From the NCBI RefSeq assembly GCF_001590905.1, contig NZ_BCTT01000011.1, positions 372,001-436,000 of the forward strand: DNA of 64,000 nt. The letters run 5' to 3'. A program made the translations under genes and the position numbers. The stretch is from Serratia grimesii NBRC 13537. Lineage in GTDB: Bacteria; Pseudomonadota; Gammaproteobacteria; Enterobacterales; Enterobacteriaceae. The notes beneath the pieces were generated by a model. That model was not told the origin of the DNA. It worked only from the letters and a program-made list of their open reading frames with translations, and searched no databases. Positions 1 to 9,325 of the stretch are shown one piece after another (the stretch's first letter is position 1; every line of letters starts with the position of its first letter).

Positions 1-1320
1 AGCCAATACCGCCACCCAGACTGGGATCAGCAACACTGAGATTTGAATCCCCGGCGTCAGGTACATGATCACCAGAATGCCAGCCATAAACACTAGGCAC
101 AGGTAGTTGCTGAACGGATACCAGAAGGCTTTGAACTTCGGCTCAACGCCTTCGCGGTTCTTGGCTGCGCGGAACTTCAGATGCGCCAGGCTGATCATTG
201 CCCAGTTAATCACCAGTGCCGATACCACCAGTGCCATCAGCAGTTCGAAGGCGCGGCCAGGGATCAGGTAGTTAATCAGCACGCAGAATGCGGTGGCCGT
301 TGCGGAGACGGCAATCGCAATGACTGGCACGCCGCGGCCATCAACTTTCAGCAAACTTTTCGGCCCATTACCCTGTTTAGCCAAGCCGTACAACATACGG
401 CTGTTACAGTAAACACAGCTGTTGTACACCGATAGCGCAGCAGTCAACACCACGACGTTCAGCACCGTTGCCACCAGATTGCTGTTCAATGCATGGAAGA
501 TCAGCACGAACGGGCTGCCGCCTTCTACCACTTTGCCCCACGGATACAGTGACAGCAGAATTGCCAGTGAACCGATATAGAACAGCAGAATACGGTAGAT
601 AACCTGGTTGGTCGCTTTAGGAATGCTTTTCTGCGGGTTGTCTGCTTCTGCTGCGGTGATGCCTACCAGTTCCAGGCCACCGAACGAGAACATGATCACT
701 GCCATTGCCATCACCAGCCCCATGATGCCGTTCGGGAAGAACCCGCCTTGTGCCCACAGATTGGTAACGGTGGCTTCTGGGCCTCCCATGCCGCTAAACA
801 GCAAATAGGCACCGAACACGATCATGCCGATAATTGCCACGACTTTGATAATGGCGAACCAGAACTCCATTTCGCCATACACCTTCACATTGGCCAGGTT
901 GATGGCGTTAATGGCCAGGAAGAACACAGCCGCCGATACCCAGGTAGGGATCTCGGGCCACCAGTACTGCACATAGATACCGACTGCGGTCAGTTCCGCC
1001 ATGGCAACCAATACGTACAGCACCCAATAGTTCCAGCCGGAAGCGAAGCCAGCGAAGTTGCCCCAGTATTTATAGGCGAAGTGGCTAAAGGAGCCGGCAA
1101 CCGGTTCTTCCACCACCATTTCACCCAGTTGGCGCATGATCAGAAATGCGATAAAGCCGCCAATGGCATAGCCGAGAATAACCGACGGGCCAGCCATCTT
1201 TATTGTTTGCGCGATACCGAGAAATAGCCCGGTACCAATAGCGCCCCCTAGAGCAATAAGCTGAATGTGGCGATTTTTTAGGCCGCGTTTCAGCTGGTCG
1301 CCATGCTGTTGACCATCCAT
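1..1320 (-). CDS. aroP: Aromatic amino acid permease AroP (3' end cut by window edge)
   Basis: Inner-membrane proton symporter for phenylalanine, tyrosine and tryptophan, of the amino acid-polyamine-organocation family. The reading frame starts MDGQQHGDQLKRGLKNRHIQ, followed by the consensus LIALGGAIGTGLFLG of the first membrane segment, and stays open to the window edge. 440 codons are present; the E. coli protein has about 457, so only the last residues are missing. The neighbour pdhR is divergent, exactly as in E. coli. The start ATG at 1320 was chosen because the protein from there matches the E. coli N-terminus. E. coli aroP is repressed by TyrR; one weak TyrR-like box lies upstream. The closely related pheP is less likely given the pdhR neighbour. 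Confidence 0.93.
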   Translation of the reverse strand, partial: MDGQQHGDQLKRGLKNRHIQLIALGGAIGTGLFLGIAQTIKMAGPSVILGYAIGGFIAFLIMRQLGEMVVEEPVAGSFSHFAYKYWGNFAGFASGWNYWVLYVLVAMAELTAVGIYVQYWWPEIPTWVSAAVFFLAINAINLANVKVYGEMEFWFAIIKVVAIIGMIVFGAYLLFSGMGGPEATVTNLWAQGGFFPNGIMGLVMAMAVIMFSFGGLELVGITAAEADNPQKSIPKATNQVIYRILLFYIGSLAILLSLYPWGKVVEGGSPFVLIFHALNSNLVATVLNVVVLTAALSVYNSCVYCNSRMLYGLAKQGNGPKSLLKVDGRGVPVIAIAVSATATAFCVLINYLIPGRAFELLMALVVSALVINWAMISLAHLKFRAAKNREGVEPKFKAFWYPFSNYLCLVFMAGILVIMYLTPGIQISVLLIPVWVAVLA

Positions 1321-1358
1321 TAATGAAACCCTCTGTCGTTGCAGAATTACTCACATGC

Positions 1359-1376
1359 TGTAAAGCAGTGGTTACG
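1359..1376 (-). promoter_or_regulatory. Possible TyrR box upstream of aroP
   Basis: TGTAAA, six bases, then GTTACG resembles the TyrR consensus TGTAAA-N6-TTTACA with a perfect left half and 4 of 6 matches on the right. It lies about 40 bp upstream of the aroP start, where E. coli aroP has TyrR boxes. Weak by sequence alone. Confidence 0.3.
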
Positions 1377-1766
1377 ATGTGTGTTTTGTTTTATTTACGG
1401 CGTTATATCTATTAATTCCACGGAGCCGCTACCGTTTGGCAAAGAATAATGTTATGCGCTTCAGTTTGCACCTGCTTTGTGTTGTGAGTGATTAAGATTT
1501 CAGCAGTTTAGGAAACAAAATGCGGGTTGTGTGACGGCAGGGGGGATTCAATGCATGAAATAAGCAATAACTCACATAATGCGCAAAAATAATTTAGAGA
1601 GGGTGGGTTATCGGTGGCGAAGTATTAACCGTTTAAACGCACCTTTTGCGATGCAAATAGGTATTCGTTAAAGCTTAATAAACATGCAGTAAAATCCTGA
1701 CTTTAATGCCTCAGTCTGCTGGCTGGAAGGTTTCGCAAAAGTTAAATCAAGAACCTACCGCGTAAA

Positions 1767-1777
1767 TGGTATTACCA
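1767..1777. promoter_or_regulatory. Second, upstream PdhR-type box
   Basis: TGGTATTACCA is an 11-bp inverted repeat identical to the core of the PdhR box at 1904-1920 (TTGGTATTACCAA). It lies 137 bp further upstream, between aroP and pdhR. Flanking bases match the larger box less well. It could be an auxiliary operator allowing a loop, or may act on aroP. Function is inferred only. Confidence 0.45.
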
Positions 1778-1836
1778 AGCGTGCGTTAGCGGTTTGCAGC
1801 AGGTCTGGAATTGAGGTGTTAAAATGTGCGGGTAAC

Positions 1837-1850
1837 CTGATTTCGATCAA
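1837..1850. promoter_or_regulatory. FNR-type site upstream of pdhR
   Basis: CTGATTTCGATCAA matches the FNR consensus TTGAT-N4-ATCAA at 9 of 10 conserved positions. It is centred about 50 bp upstream of the predicted pdhR transcription start. Anaerobic FNR repression of the pdh promoter is known in E. coli, which fits. CRP is less likely because the half-sites are TGAT/ATCA rather than TGTGA/TCACA. Confidence 0.6.
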
Positions 1851-1858
1851 GGCCCATA

Positions 1859-1887
1859 TGGACAGGAGGTGAATACTTTGTTACTTT
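1859..1887 (+). promoter_or_regulatory. Predicted sigma70 promoter of pdhR-aceEF
   Basis: TGGACA (5 of 6 to the -35 consensus), a 17-bp spacer and a weak -10 TACTTT put the start near 1893-1895. With that start the PdhR box spans about +11 to +27, the same placement as the E. coli pdh operator, which supports an otherwise weak -10. Confidence 0.5.
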
Positions 1888-1903
1888 ACCGTCACGTTTT
1901 TGA

Positions 1904-1920
1904 AATTGGTATTACCAATT
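1904..1920. promoter_or_regulatory. PdhR operator
   Basis: AATTGGTATTACCAATT is a 17-bp inverted repeat, perfect apart from its central base, and matches the PdhR box ATTGGT-N3-ACCAAT. It lies just downstream of the predicted pdhR transcription start, consistent with autorepression relieved by pyruvate. Confidence 0.9.
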
Positions 1921-1953
1921 GACTCCGCGCCATTCGCAGAGAAGAATTCACCC

Positions 1954-2718
1954 ATGGCCTACAGCAAAATCCGCCAACCCAAGTTGTCAGATGTTATCGA
2001 GCAACAGCTCGAACACCTGATCCTCGAGGGAACACTGCGCCCAGGCGAGAAACTGCCACCGGAGCGCGAACTGGCGAAACAATTTGATGTTTCCCGTCCT
2101 TCTCTGAGAGAGGCCATCCAGCGCCTGGAAGCTAAAGGGCTGCTCCTGCGCCGTCAGGGCGGTGGCACCTTTGTACAAACTAATCTGTGGCAGAGCTTTA
2201 GCGATCCGCTGGCTGAACTGCTGGCCGACCATCCTGAATCACAATTCGATCTGTTAGAAACCCGTCATGCCCTCGAAGGCATTGCTGCCTATTATGCGGC
2301 GCTGCGTGGTACTGACGAAGATCTGGCACGCATCCGCGATTGCCACATTGTGATTCAGCAGGCCCAGGACAGCGGCGATCTCGACGCCGAAGCCGACGCG
2401 GTCATGCAATACCAAATCGCCGTGACCGAAGCTGCCCACAACGTTGTGTTACTGCACCTGCTGCGCTGTATGGGGCCGATGCTGGAACAGAACGTGCGTC
2501 AGAACTTTGAATTGCTCTACTCGCGCCGTGAGATGTTGGCAAAAGTGAGCAGCCACCGCGCCGGAATTTTTGAGGCGATTGTGGCACGCGAGCCAGAAAA
2601 AGCTCGTGAAGCCTCGCACCGCCATTTGGCGTTTATCGAGGAAATCTTGCTGGATCTCAGTCGGGAGCATACCCGACGCGAGAGATCGCTGCGGCGTCTC
2701 CAGCAACGCAAGGATTAA
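1954..2718 (+). CDS. pdhR: Pyruvate-sensing GntR-family repressor PdhR
   Basis: Transcriptional repressor of the pyruvate dehydrogenase operon, released by pyruvate. It is 254 aa, the E. coli length. The N-terminal winged helix (about residues 9-70) carries the GntR signature with [11 protein letters not shown] and [14 protein letters not shown]. The C-terminal FCD ligand domain (about 90-235) is all helical. An ORF extension back to 1900 would run through the PdhR operator, so the ATG at 1954 ([13 protein letters not shown], as in E. coli) was taken. It is first in the pdhR-aceE-aceF operon and preceded by its own operator at 1904-1920. Confidence 0.97.
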   Translation: MAYSKIRQPKLSDVIEQQLEHLILEGTLRPGEKLPPERELAKQFDVSRPSLREAIQRLEAKGLLLRRQGGGTFVQTNLWQSFSDPLAELLADHPESQFDLLETRHALEGIAAYYAALRGTDEDLARIRDCHIVIQQAQDSGDLDAEADAVMQYQIAVTEAAHNVVLLHLLRCMGPMLEQNVRQNFELLYSRREMLAKVSSHRAGIFEAIVAREPEKAREASHRHLAFIEEILLDLSREHTRRERSLRRLQQRKD

Positions 2719-2808
2719 GAGCGGTTCTCTTCAGGGCACACCAGCCTGCAGGGTTTACGTTCGAAGTGCTTAATTAAGCATTTAAGTAAGCGGCAACTAA
2801 ACTGATGG

Positions 2809-2851
2809 GCCTGTCTTCGTGTGTTTTGCCTCAGAACACAGGAAGACAGGC
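2809..2851 (+). promoter_or_regulatory. Long hairpin in the pdhR-aceE intergenic transcript
   Basis: Bases 2809-2825 pair with 2835-2851: a 17-bp stem with one mismatch closing a 9-nt loop. The outer arm is GCCTGTCTTC and its complement GAAGACAGGC. No T-run follows, so it does not look like a Rho-independent terminator. It ends 37 nt before the aceE start and could protect or process the aceEF part of the transcript. Function is inferred. Confidence 0.7.
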
Positions 2852-2888
2852 TCCAAAACAAACCATTAGACAGATAAGGAATACCACC

Positions 2889-5552
2889 ATGTCAGAACGT
2901 TTAAACAATGACGTGGATCCGATCGAAACCCGCGACTGGCTGCAGGCGATCGAATCGGTCATCCGTGAAGAGGGTGTTGAGCGAGCTCAGTTTCTGATTG
3001 ATCAGGTTCTGGGTGAAGCCCGTAAAGGCGGTGTTAGTGTTGCAGCCGGTGCTGCAGCTCACAACTACGTCAACACCATCGCGGTGGAAGACGAGCCTGC
3101 TTACCCAGGTAACTTGGATCTTGAACGTCGTATCCGCAGCGCTATTCGCTGGAACGCGGTAATGACAGTTCTTCGTGCTTCCAAAAAAGATCTGGACCTG
3201 GGCGGCCACATGGCTTCCTTCCAGTCTTCTGCGACCTTCTATGAAGTCTGCTTCAACCACTTCTTCCGTGCACGCAACGAGCAAGATGGCGGCGATCTGG
3301 TTTATTTCCAGGGCCACATCTCTCCAGGCGTTTACGCACGTGCCTTCCTTGAAGGCCGCTTGACCGAAGACCAAATGAATAACTTCCGTCAGGAAGTTCA
3401 CGGTAAAGGCTTGTCCTCTTACCCGCATCCTAAACTGATGCCTGAATTCTGGCAGTTCCCGACCGTATCTATGGGTCTGGGTCCAATCAGCGCCATCTAT
3501 CAAGCGAAGTTCCTGAAATATCTGGAACACCGTGGCCTGAAGAATACCTCTGCTCAAACCGTTTACGCCTTCCTGGGCGATGGCGAGATGGACGAGCCAG
3601 AATCCAAGGGCGCGATCACTATCGCTACCCGTGAGAAGCTGGATAACCTGGTCTTCGTCATCAACTGTAACTTGCAGCGTCTGGATGGCCCGGTCACCGG
3701 TAACGGCAAGATCATCAATGAACTGGAAGGCATCTTCGCTGGCGCTGGCTGGCAGGTACTGAAAGTCATTTGGGGTGGTCGTTGGGACGAGCTGCTGCGT
3801 AAAGATACCAGCGGCAAGCTGATCCAACTGATGAACGAAACCCTGGACGGCGACTACCAGACCTTCAAATCCAAAGACGGCGCTTATGTACGTGAGCACT
3901 TCTTCGGCCGCTTCCCAGAAACCGCTGCGCTGGTCAAAGACATGACCGACGACGAGATCTGGGCGCTGAACCGTGGTGGTCACGATCCGAAGAAAGTCTT
4001 TGCTGCACTGAAAAAAGCGCAGGACACCCAAGGCAAACCAACCGTTATTCTGGCCCATACCATCAAAGGTTACGGCATGGGTGAAACCGCGGAAGGTAAA
4101 AACATTGCTCACCAGGTGAAGAAAATGAACATGGAAGGGGTTCACCACTTCCGCGATCGTTTCAATGTGCCAGTTGCCGATGCAGACATCGAAAAACTGC
4201 CATACATCACCTTCGAGAAAGAGTCTGAAGAGTACAAATACCTGCACGAACGCCGTCAGGCACTGAAAGGTTATGTACCGACTCGTCTGCCAGCGTTTAC
4301 CCAGAAACTGGAAATGCCGGCACTGGAAGACTTCAGCTCACTGCTGGAAGAGCAGAACAAAGAAATCTCTACCACCATCGCCTTCGTGCGTGCCCTGAAC
4401 GTGATGTTGAAGAACAAGTCGATCAAAGATCGCCTGGTTCCAATCATCGCCGACGAAGCGCGTACCTTTGGTATGGAAGGTCTGTTCCGTCAGATCGGTA
4501 TCTACAGCCCGAACGGTCAGCAGTACACTCCACAGGACCGTGAGCAGGTTGCTTACTACAAAGAAGACGAGAAAGGCCAAATCCTGCAGGAAGGCATCAA
4601 CGAACTGGGCGCAGCATCTTCATGGCTGGCCGCAGCGACTTCCTACAGCACCAACGATCTGCCAATGATTCCGTTCTACATCTACTATTCGATGTTCGGT
4701 TTCCAGCGCATCGGTGACCTGTGCTGGGCAGCAGGCGACCAACAGGCGCGCGGCTTCTTGATCGGCGGTACTTCCGGTCGTACCACCCTGAACGGTGAAG
4801 GTCTGCAGCACGAAGACGGCCACAGCCATATCCAGTCTCTGACTATCCCTAACTGTATCTCTTACGATCCAGCTTACGCATACGAAGTGGCAGTGATCAT
4901 GCACGACGGTCTGGTCCGCATGTACGGTGACGCGCAAGAAAACGTCTACTACTACATCACCACACTGAACGAAAACTACCACATGCCGGCAATGCCACAG
5001 GGTGCAGAAGAAGGTATCCGTAAAGGTATCTACAAGCTGGACACTCTGGCAGGCAGCAAAGGTAAGGTTCAGTTGCTGGGTTCAGGTTCTATCCTGCGTC
5101 ACGTACGTGATGCGGCGAAGATCCTGGCTGACGACTACGGTGTGGGCTCTGACATCTACAGCGTGACTTCCTTCACTGAACTGGCGCGTGATGGCCAGGA
5201 TTGTGAGCGTTGGAACATGCTGCACCCAACCGAAACCCCACGTGTACCGTACATTGCTCAGGTGATGAACGATGCGCCGGCGGTTGCGTCTACCGACTAC
5301 ATGAAGCTGTTCGCAGAACAGGTTCGTACTTACGTTCCAGCCAGCGACTATCGCGTACTGGGTACTGACGGCTTCGGTCGTTCAGACAGCCGCGAAAACC
5401 TGCGCCACCACTTTGAAGTTGATGCTTCTTACGTTGTGGTTGCTGCACTGGGTGAACTGGCTAAACGCGGTGAAATCGAAGCTTCTGTGGTAGCTGATGC
5501 GATTAAGAAATTCGACATCAACCCAGAAAAAGTTAACCCGCGTCTGGCATAA
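2889..5552 (+). CDS. aceE: Pyruvate dehydrogenase E1 component AceE
   Basis: Thiamine-diphosphate enzyme that decarboxylates pyruvate and reductively acetylates the lipoyl groups of AceF; E1 homodimer of the cytoplasmic pyruvate dehydrogenase complex. It is 887 aa, the enterobacterial length. The ThDP-Mg motif begins GDGEMDEPES near residue 229 and ends VFVINCN near residue 260. The frame is open from 2805, but that would place the start in the hairpin. ATG 2889 gives MSERLNNDVDPIETRDW, matching E. coli, and has AAGGA 9 nt upstream. aceF follows after 13 nt, so the two are translated from one message. Confidence 0.98.
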   Translation: MSERLNNDVDPIETRDWLQAIESVIREEGVERAQFLIDQVLGEARKGGVSVAAGAAAHNYVNTIAVEDEPAYPGNLDLERRIRSAIRWNAVMTVLRASKKDLDLGGHMASFQSSATFYEVCFNHFFRARNEQDGGDLVYFQGHISPGVYARAFLEGRLTEDQMNNFRQEVHGKGLSSYPHPKLMPEFWQFPTVSMGLGPISAIYQAKFLKYLEHRGLKNTSAQTVYAFLGDGEMDEPESKGAITIATREKLDNLVFVINCNLQRLDGPVTGNGKIINELEGIFAGAGWQVLKVIWGGRWDELLRKDTSGKLIQLMNETLDGDYQTFKSKDGAYVREHFFGRFPETAALVKDMTDDEIWALNRGGHDPKKVFAALKKAQDTQGKPTVILAHTIKGYGMGETAEGKNIAHQVKKMNMEGVHHFRDRFNVPVADADIEKLPYITFEKESEEYKYLHERRQALKGYVPTRLPAFTQKLEMPALEDFSSLLEEQNKEISTTIAFVRALNVMLKNKSIKDRLVPIIADEARTFGMEGLFRQIGIYSPNGQQYTPQDREQVAYYKEDEKGQILQEGINELGAASSWLAAATSYSTNDLPMIPFYIYYSMFGFQRIGDLCWAAGDQQARGFLIGGTSGRTTLNGEGLQHEDGHSHIQSLTIPNCISYDPAYAYEVAVIMHDGLVRMYGDAQENVYYYITTLNENYHMPAMPQGAEEGIRKGIYKLDTLAGSKGKVQLLGSGSILRHVRDAAKILADDYGVGSDIYSVTSFTELARDGQDCERWNMLHPTETPRVPYIAQVMNDAPAVASTDYMKLFAEQVRTYVPASDYRVLGTDGFGRSDSRENLRHHFEVDASYVVVAALGELAKRGEIEASVVADAIKKFDINPEKVNPRLA

Positions 5553-5565
5553 GAGGTACTGAAGA

Positions 5566-7446
5566 ATGTCTATCGAAATTAAAGTACCGGACATCGGTGC
5601 AGACGAAGTGGAAATCACCGAAATTCTGGTGAAAGTGGGCGATAAAGTTGAAGCAGAACAATCGCTGATCACTGTTGAAGGTGATAAAGCTTCCATGGAA
5701 GTCCCATCCCCGCAGGCGGGTGTGGTTAAAGAGATCAAGGTTTCCGTCGGTGATAAAACCGAAACCGGCAAACTGCTGATGATCTTTGAAGCAGAAGGGG
5801 CAGCGGCTGCTGCGCCAGCTGCCAAAGCTGAAGAGAAACCGGCCGCAGCACCTGCTGCACCGGCTGCCGCTGCTGCCAAAGATGTTGCGGTACCGGACAT
5901 CGGTGCTGACGAAGTTGAAGTGACCGAGATCCTGGTGAAAGTGGGCGACAAGGTGGAAGCCGAGCAGTCCCTGATCACCGTTGAAGGCGACAAGGCTTCG
6001 ATGGAAGTCCCGGCACCGTTCGCAGGTACCGTGAAAGAGATCAAGATCGGCACTGGCGACAAAGTCACCACCGGTTCTCTGATCATGGTATTCGAAGTGG
6101 CTGGCGCAGCATCTGCTGCGGCTCCAGCAGCGGCACAAGCGCCGGCAGCCCCTGCGGCACCGGCTGCATCTGCGGCTAAAGACGTTGCAGTACCGGACAT
6201 CGGTGGCGACGAAGTAGAAGTGACCGAAGTGATGGTGAAAGTGGGCGACAAAGTTGCCGCTGAACAGTCACTGATCACTGTTGAAGGTGACAAGGCTTCT
6301 ATGGAAGTGCCGGCACCGTTCGCAGGTACCGTGAAAGAAATCAAGATCAGCGCCGGCGACAAAGTGAAAACCGGTTCCCTGATCATGGTATTCGAAGTTG
6401 AAGGCGCTGCGCCTGCTGCTGCTCCTGCCCAGAAAGCAGAAGCTGCACCGGCTCCGGCTGCAAGTTCTGCACCAGCTCCACAGGCTGCACCGGCTGCGAA
6501 AGGCGAGTTCGCTGAGAACGATGCTTATGTGCACGCTACTCCGGTCATCCGTCGTCTGGCGCGTGAATTTGGCGTGAACCTGGCGAAAGTGAAAGGCACC
6601 GGTCGTAAAGGCCGTATCCTGCGCGAAGACGTTCAGACTTACGTGAAAGACGCCGTTAAACGTGCAGAAGCGGCACCAACTGCTGCTGCCGGTGGCGGTC
6701 TGCCAGGTATGCTGCCATGGCCGAAAGTGGACTTCAGCAAGTTCGGTGAGATCGAAGAAGTTGAACTGGGTCGCATCCAGAAAATCTCTGGTGCTAACCT
6801 GAGCCGTAACTGGGTGATGATCCCGCACGTAACGCACTTCGACAAAACTGATATCACCGATCTGGAAGCTTTCCGTAAGCAACAGAACGAAGAAGCTGCC
6901 AAACGTAAGCTGGATGTGAAATTCACCCCTGTGGTGTTCATCATGAAAGCTGTTGCAGCTGCTCTGGAGCAGATGCCGCGCTTCAACAGTTCTCTGTCCG
7001 AAGATGGTCAGAAACTGACGTTGAAAAAATACATCAACGTAGGTGTTGCGGTTGATACGCCAAACGGTCTGGTTGTGCCGGTATTCAAAGATGTGAACAA
7101 GAAGAGCATCACTGAACTGTCCCGCGAACTGATGGCTATCTCCAAAAAAGCACGTGACGGTAAACTGACCGCAGGCGAAATGCAGGGTGGGTGTTTCACC
7201 ATTTCTAGCCTGGGCGGTATCGGGACGACTCACTTTGCACCTATCGTGAATGCACCAGAAGTCGCTATCTTGGGCGTATCCAAGTCTGCGATGGAACCGG
7301 TCTGGAACGGTAAAGAGTTCGTACCGCGTCTGATGATGCCAATGTCGCTCTCCTTCGACCACCGTGTTATTGACGGTGCCGATGGTGCGCGCTTTATTAC
7401 CATCATCAACAACATGCTGGCTGATATCCGCCGTATGGTGATGTAA
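5566..7446 (+). CDS. aceF: Dihydrolipoyl acetyltransferase E2, AceF
   Basis: Core of the pyruvate dehydrogenase complex: carries acetyl groups on lipoyl-lysine arms and transfers them to CoA. 626 aa. Three tandem lipoyl domains (about residues 2-75, 104-176, 205-277) each contain the EGDKASMEV lipoylation motif, the modified lysines falling near 41, 142 and 242. They are joined by Ala/Pro-rich flexible linkers. The E1/E3-binding domain (about 323-360) starts [15 protein letters not shown]. The catalytic domain ends with [14 protein letters not shown], whose histidine (about 599) is the active-site base. The three lipoyl copies are also strongly similar in DNA, as expected from internal duplication. 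Confidence 0.98.
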   Translation: MSIEIKVPDIGADEVEITEILVKVGDKVEAEQSLITVEGDKASMEVPSPQAGVVKEIKVSVGDKTETGKLLMIFEAEGAAAAAPAAKAEEKPAAAPAAPAAAAAKDVAVPDIGADEVEVTEILVKVGDKVEAEQSLITVEGDKASMEVPAPFAGTVKEIKIGTGDKVTTGSLIMVFEVAGAASAAAPAAAQAPAAPAAPAASAAKDVAVPDIGGDEVEVTEVMVKVGDKVAAEQSLITVEGDKASMEVPAPFAGTVKEIKISAGDKVKTGSLIMVFEVEGAAPAAAPAQKAEAAPAPAASSAPAPQAAPAAKGEFAENDAYVHATPVIRRLAREFGVNLAKVKGTGRKGRILREDVQTYVKDAVKRAEAAPTAAAGGGLPGMLPWPKVDFSKFGEIEEVELGRIQKISGANLSRNWVMIPHVTHFDKTDITDLEAFRKQQNEEAAKRKLDVKFTPVVFIMKAVAAALEQMPRFNSSLSEDGQKLTLKKYINVGVAVDTPNGLVVPVFKDVNKKSITELSRELMAISKKARDGKLTAGEMQGGCFTISSLGGIGTTHFAPIVNAPEVAILGVSKSAMEPVWNGKEFVPRLMMPMSLSFDHRVIDGADGARFITIINNMLADIRRMVM

Positions 7447-7451
7447 TAAAA

Positions 7452-7475
7452 AAGGGCGCAGCATGCTGCGCCCTT
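7452..7475 (+). terminator. Hairpin after aceF
   Basis: AAGGGCGCAG-CATG-CTGCGCCCTT is a perfect 10-bp stem starting 5 nt after the aceF stop. The following T-run is poor (TTACTACTT), so termination may be partial, allowing some read-through into lpd as in E. coli. Confidence 0.65.
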
Positions 7476-7633
7476 ACTACTTCAGTAGCAGTTTTGTCGG
7501 TTTTTGCACGACTCGACAAAATTGTTGAGACACGGGTCACTCGAACACGCTTTGCAGATTATTAACAATTCTGTAAACTGCTCGCGGTGTAAGCGTCCCG
7601 GTGGATGAAGGGCGTTATGAGATCGATTAATAA

Positions 7634-7760
7634 TATGCCCAATGGATTTCACGTGACGGCTAGGCGGCAAATTCACGAGTTCTCAGGAACTTACTCAGGT
7701 AAGTGACTGGGGTGAGAGAACGAAGCCAACAACGCTGTAACTTGAAATACGCAGGGGATA
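7634..7760 (-). repeat. ERIC element (127 bp) between aceF and lpd
   Basis: Bounded by TATGCCC and GGGGATA and exactly 127 bp, the usual ERIC length. The core GGTAAGTGACTGGGGTGAG matches the well-known ERIC2 core. It is oriented opposite to the copies at 19343, 31121 and 35649. It fills most of the 356-bp gap between aceF and lpd, so it must be transcribed in read-through messages. Confidence 0.85.
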
Positions 7761-7802
7761 AAATGACGTCTGACCCGCCGGACAATCAATTAAGAGGTCA
7801 TG

Positions 7803-9227
7803 ATGAGTACTGAAATTAAAACTCAGGTCGTGGTACTTGGGGCGGGCCCGGCAGGCTACTCTGCTGCCTTTCGTTGCGCTGACTTAGGTCTTGAAACCGT
7901 TCTGGTTGAACGTTATTCCACTCTGGGCGGTGTTTGCCTGAACGTGGGATGTATCCCTTCCAAAGCACTGTTGCACGTTGCCAAAGTGATCGAAGAAGCC
8001 AAAGCGTTGGCTGAACACGGCATCGTTTTCGGCGAGCCGAAAACTGACATCGACAAAGTGCGTGTCTGGAAAGAAAAAGTCATCAATCAGCTGACTGGCG
8101 GTCTGGCTGGTATGGCTAAAGGCCGTAAAGTGAAAGTGGTTAACGGCCTGGGCAAGTTCACCGGCGCTAACACCCTGGTTGTTGAAGGCGAAAATGGCCC
8201 AACGACCATCAACTTCGACAATGCCATCATTGCCGCAGGTTCTCGTCCGATCCAACTGCCATTCATTCCTCATGAAGATCCACGCGTGTGGGACTCTACC
8301 GATGCACTGGAACTGAAAACTGTCCCAGAGCGTCTGCTGGTCATGGGCGGCGGTATCATCGGCCTGGAAATGGGCACCGTATACCATGCGCTGGGTTCAC
8401 AGATCGACGTAGTCGAAATGTTTGACCAGGTGATCCCGGCTGCTGACAAAGACGTGGTGAAAGTCTTCACAAAACGTATCAGCAAGCAGTTCAACCTGAT
8501 GCTGGAAACCAAAGTGACTGCGGTAGAAGCCAAAGAAGACGGCATCTATGTCACTATGGAAGGTAAGAAAGCACCTGCAGAGCCACAGCGTTACGACGCG
8601 GTGTTGGTTGCTATCGGTCGTGTACCGAATGGCAAGCTGCTGGAAGCAGGTAAAGCTGGTGTTGAAGTTGACGAACGTGGCTTCATCAACGTCGACAAAC
8701 AACTGCGCACCAACGTGCCACACATCTTCGCTATCGGCGACATCGTCGGTCAACCGATGCTGGCGCACAAAGGCGTGCATGAAGGCCACGTTGCTGCTGA
8801 AGTTATCGCTGGCATGAAGCACTACTTCGACCCGAAAGTGATCCCATCAATCGCTTACACCGAGCCGGAAGTTGCATGGGTGGGTCTGACCGAGAAAGAA
8901 GCGAAAGAGAAAGGCATCAGCTACGAAACGTCCACCTTCCCGTGGGCTGCTTCTGGCCGTGCTATCGCTTCCGATTGTGCAGACGGCATGACCAAACTGA
9001 TCTTCGACAAAGAAACTCACCGTATCATCGGTGGCGCGATTGTCGGCACCAACGGCGGCGAGCTGCTGGGTGAGATCGGTCTGGCTATCGAGATGGGTTG
9101 TGACGCAGAAGACATCGCGTTGACTATCCATGCTCACCCAACCCTGCACGAATCTGTAGGCTTGGCGGCTGAGATCTACGAAGGCAGCATCACCGACTTG
9201 CCTAACCCGAAAGCCAAGAAGAAGTAA
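7803..9227 (+). CDS. lpd: Dihydrolipoamide dehydrogenase Lpd (E3)
   Basis: FAD enzyme that reoxidises dihydrolipoyl groups of the pyruvate and 2-oxoglutarate dehydrogenase complexes and the glycine cleavage system, passing electrons to NAD+. It is 474 aa, as in E. coli. It has an N-terminal FAD-binding GAGPAG, the redox-active disulfide C45/C50 in GGVCLNVGCIPSK, an NAD-binding GGGIIGLEMG, and the C-terminal active-site HAHPTLHE. ATG 7803 is preferred over 7800 because it gives MSTEIKTQVVVLG and is preceded by AGAGGT. It probably has its own promoter in the gap after aceF as well as read-through from pdhR. Confidence 0.98.
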   Translation: MSTEIKTQVVVLGAGPAGYSAAFRCADLGLETVLVERYSTLGGVCLNVGCIPSKALLHVAKVIEEAKALAEHGIVFGEPKTDIDKVRVWKEKVINQLTGGLAGMAKGRKVKVVNGLGKFTGANTLVVEGENGPTTINFDNAIIAAGSRPIQLPFIPHEDPRVWDSTDALELKTVPERLLVMGGGIIGLEMGTVYHALGSQIDVVEMFDQVIPAADKDVVKVFTKRISKQFNLMLETKVTAVEAKEDGIYVTMEGKKAPAEPQRYDAVLVAIGRVPNGKLLEAGKAGVEVDERGFINVDKQLRTNVPHIFAIGDIVGQPMLAHKGVHEGHVAAEVIAGMKHYFDPKVIPSIAYTEPEVAWVGLTEKEAKEKGISYETSTFPWAASGRAIASDCADGMTKLIFDKETHRIIGGAIVGTNGGELLGEIGLAIEMGCDAEDIALTIHAHPTLHESVGLAAEIYEGSITDLPNPKAKKK

Positions 9228-9253
9228 TTCTGCTGGTTTGAACGGTTGATAAG

Positions 9254-9280
9254 CGGCTCCTGAAAAGGGGCCGTTTTTTT
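9254..9280 (+). terminator. Rho-independent terminator of lpd
   Basis: CGGCTCC and GGGGCCG pair around a short loop and are followed by seven T residues, 26 bp after the lpd stop. Confidence 0.9.
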
Positions 9281-9296
9281 ATGGGCGGAATGCAGT

Positions 9297-9319
9297 AAAA
9301 GGCCGCTCAGTGAGCGGCC
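9297..9319 (-). terminator. Rho-independent terminator of the small minus-strand gene
   Basis: Read on the minus strand: GGCCGCTCACTGAGCGGCC followed by TTTTACTG. It lies directly after the stop of the 35-codon ORF at 9326-9433 and converges on the lpd terminator. A dedicated terminator supports that ORF being expressed. Confidence 0.75.
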
Positions 9320-9325
9320 AGTAGC

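Larger units (their letters stand above)
1321..1953. other. Divergent aroP-pdhR control region
   Basis: This 633-bp stretch holds no convincing gene. It contains the putative TyrR box, two PdhR-type palindromes, an FNR-like palindrome and a promoter that fits pdhR (separate entries). The part from about 1400 to 1740 is AT-rich and shows nothing further that I recognise. Confidence 0.7.

Noticed and set aside
1865-1922. Possible 14-codon leader peptide (AGGAGGTG then TTG) before pdhR
   Set aside because: The Shine-Dalgarno-like sequence lies upstream of the predicted transcription start (about 1894), so it would not be in the mRNA; the frame also runs through the PdhR operator.
2901-4247. 448-codon open frame on the minus strand opposite aceE
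   Set aside because: It mirrors the codon pattern of a highly expressed gene; the aceE protein matches its family along the full length and the reverse frame has no recognisable domain or ribosome site.
5566-6450. Tandem repeat array in aceF
   Set aside because: The three similar DNA segments are simply the three lipoyl-domain coding units.
6268-7464. 398-codon open frame opposite aceF
   Set aside because: Antisense shadow of aceF; composition (His, Phe, Gln rich) is typical of a reverse-frame artefact.
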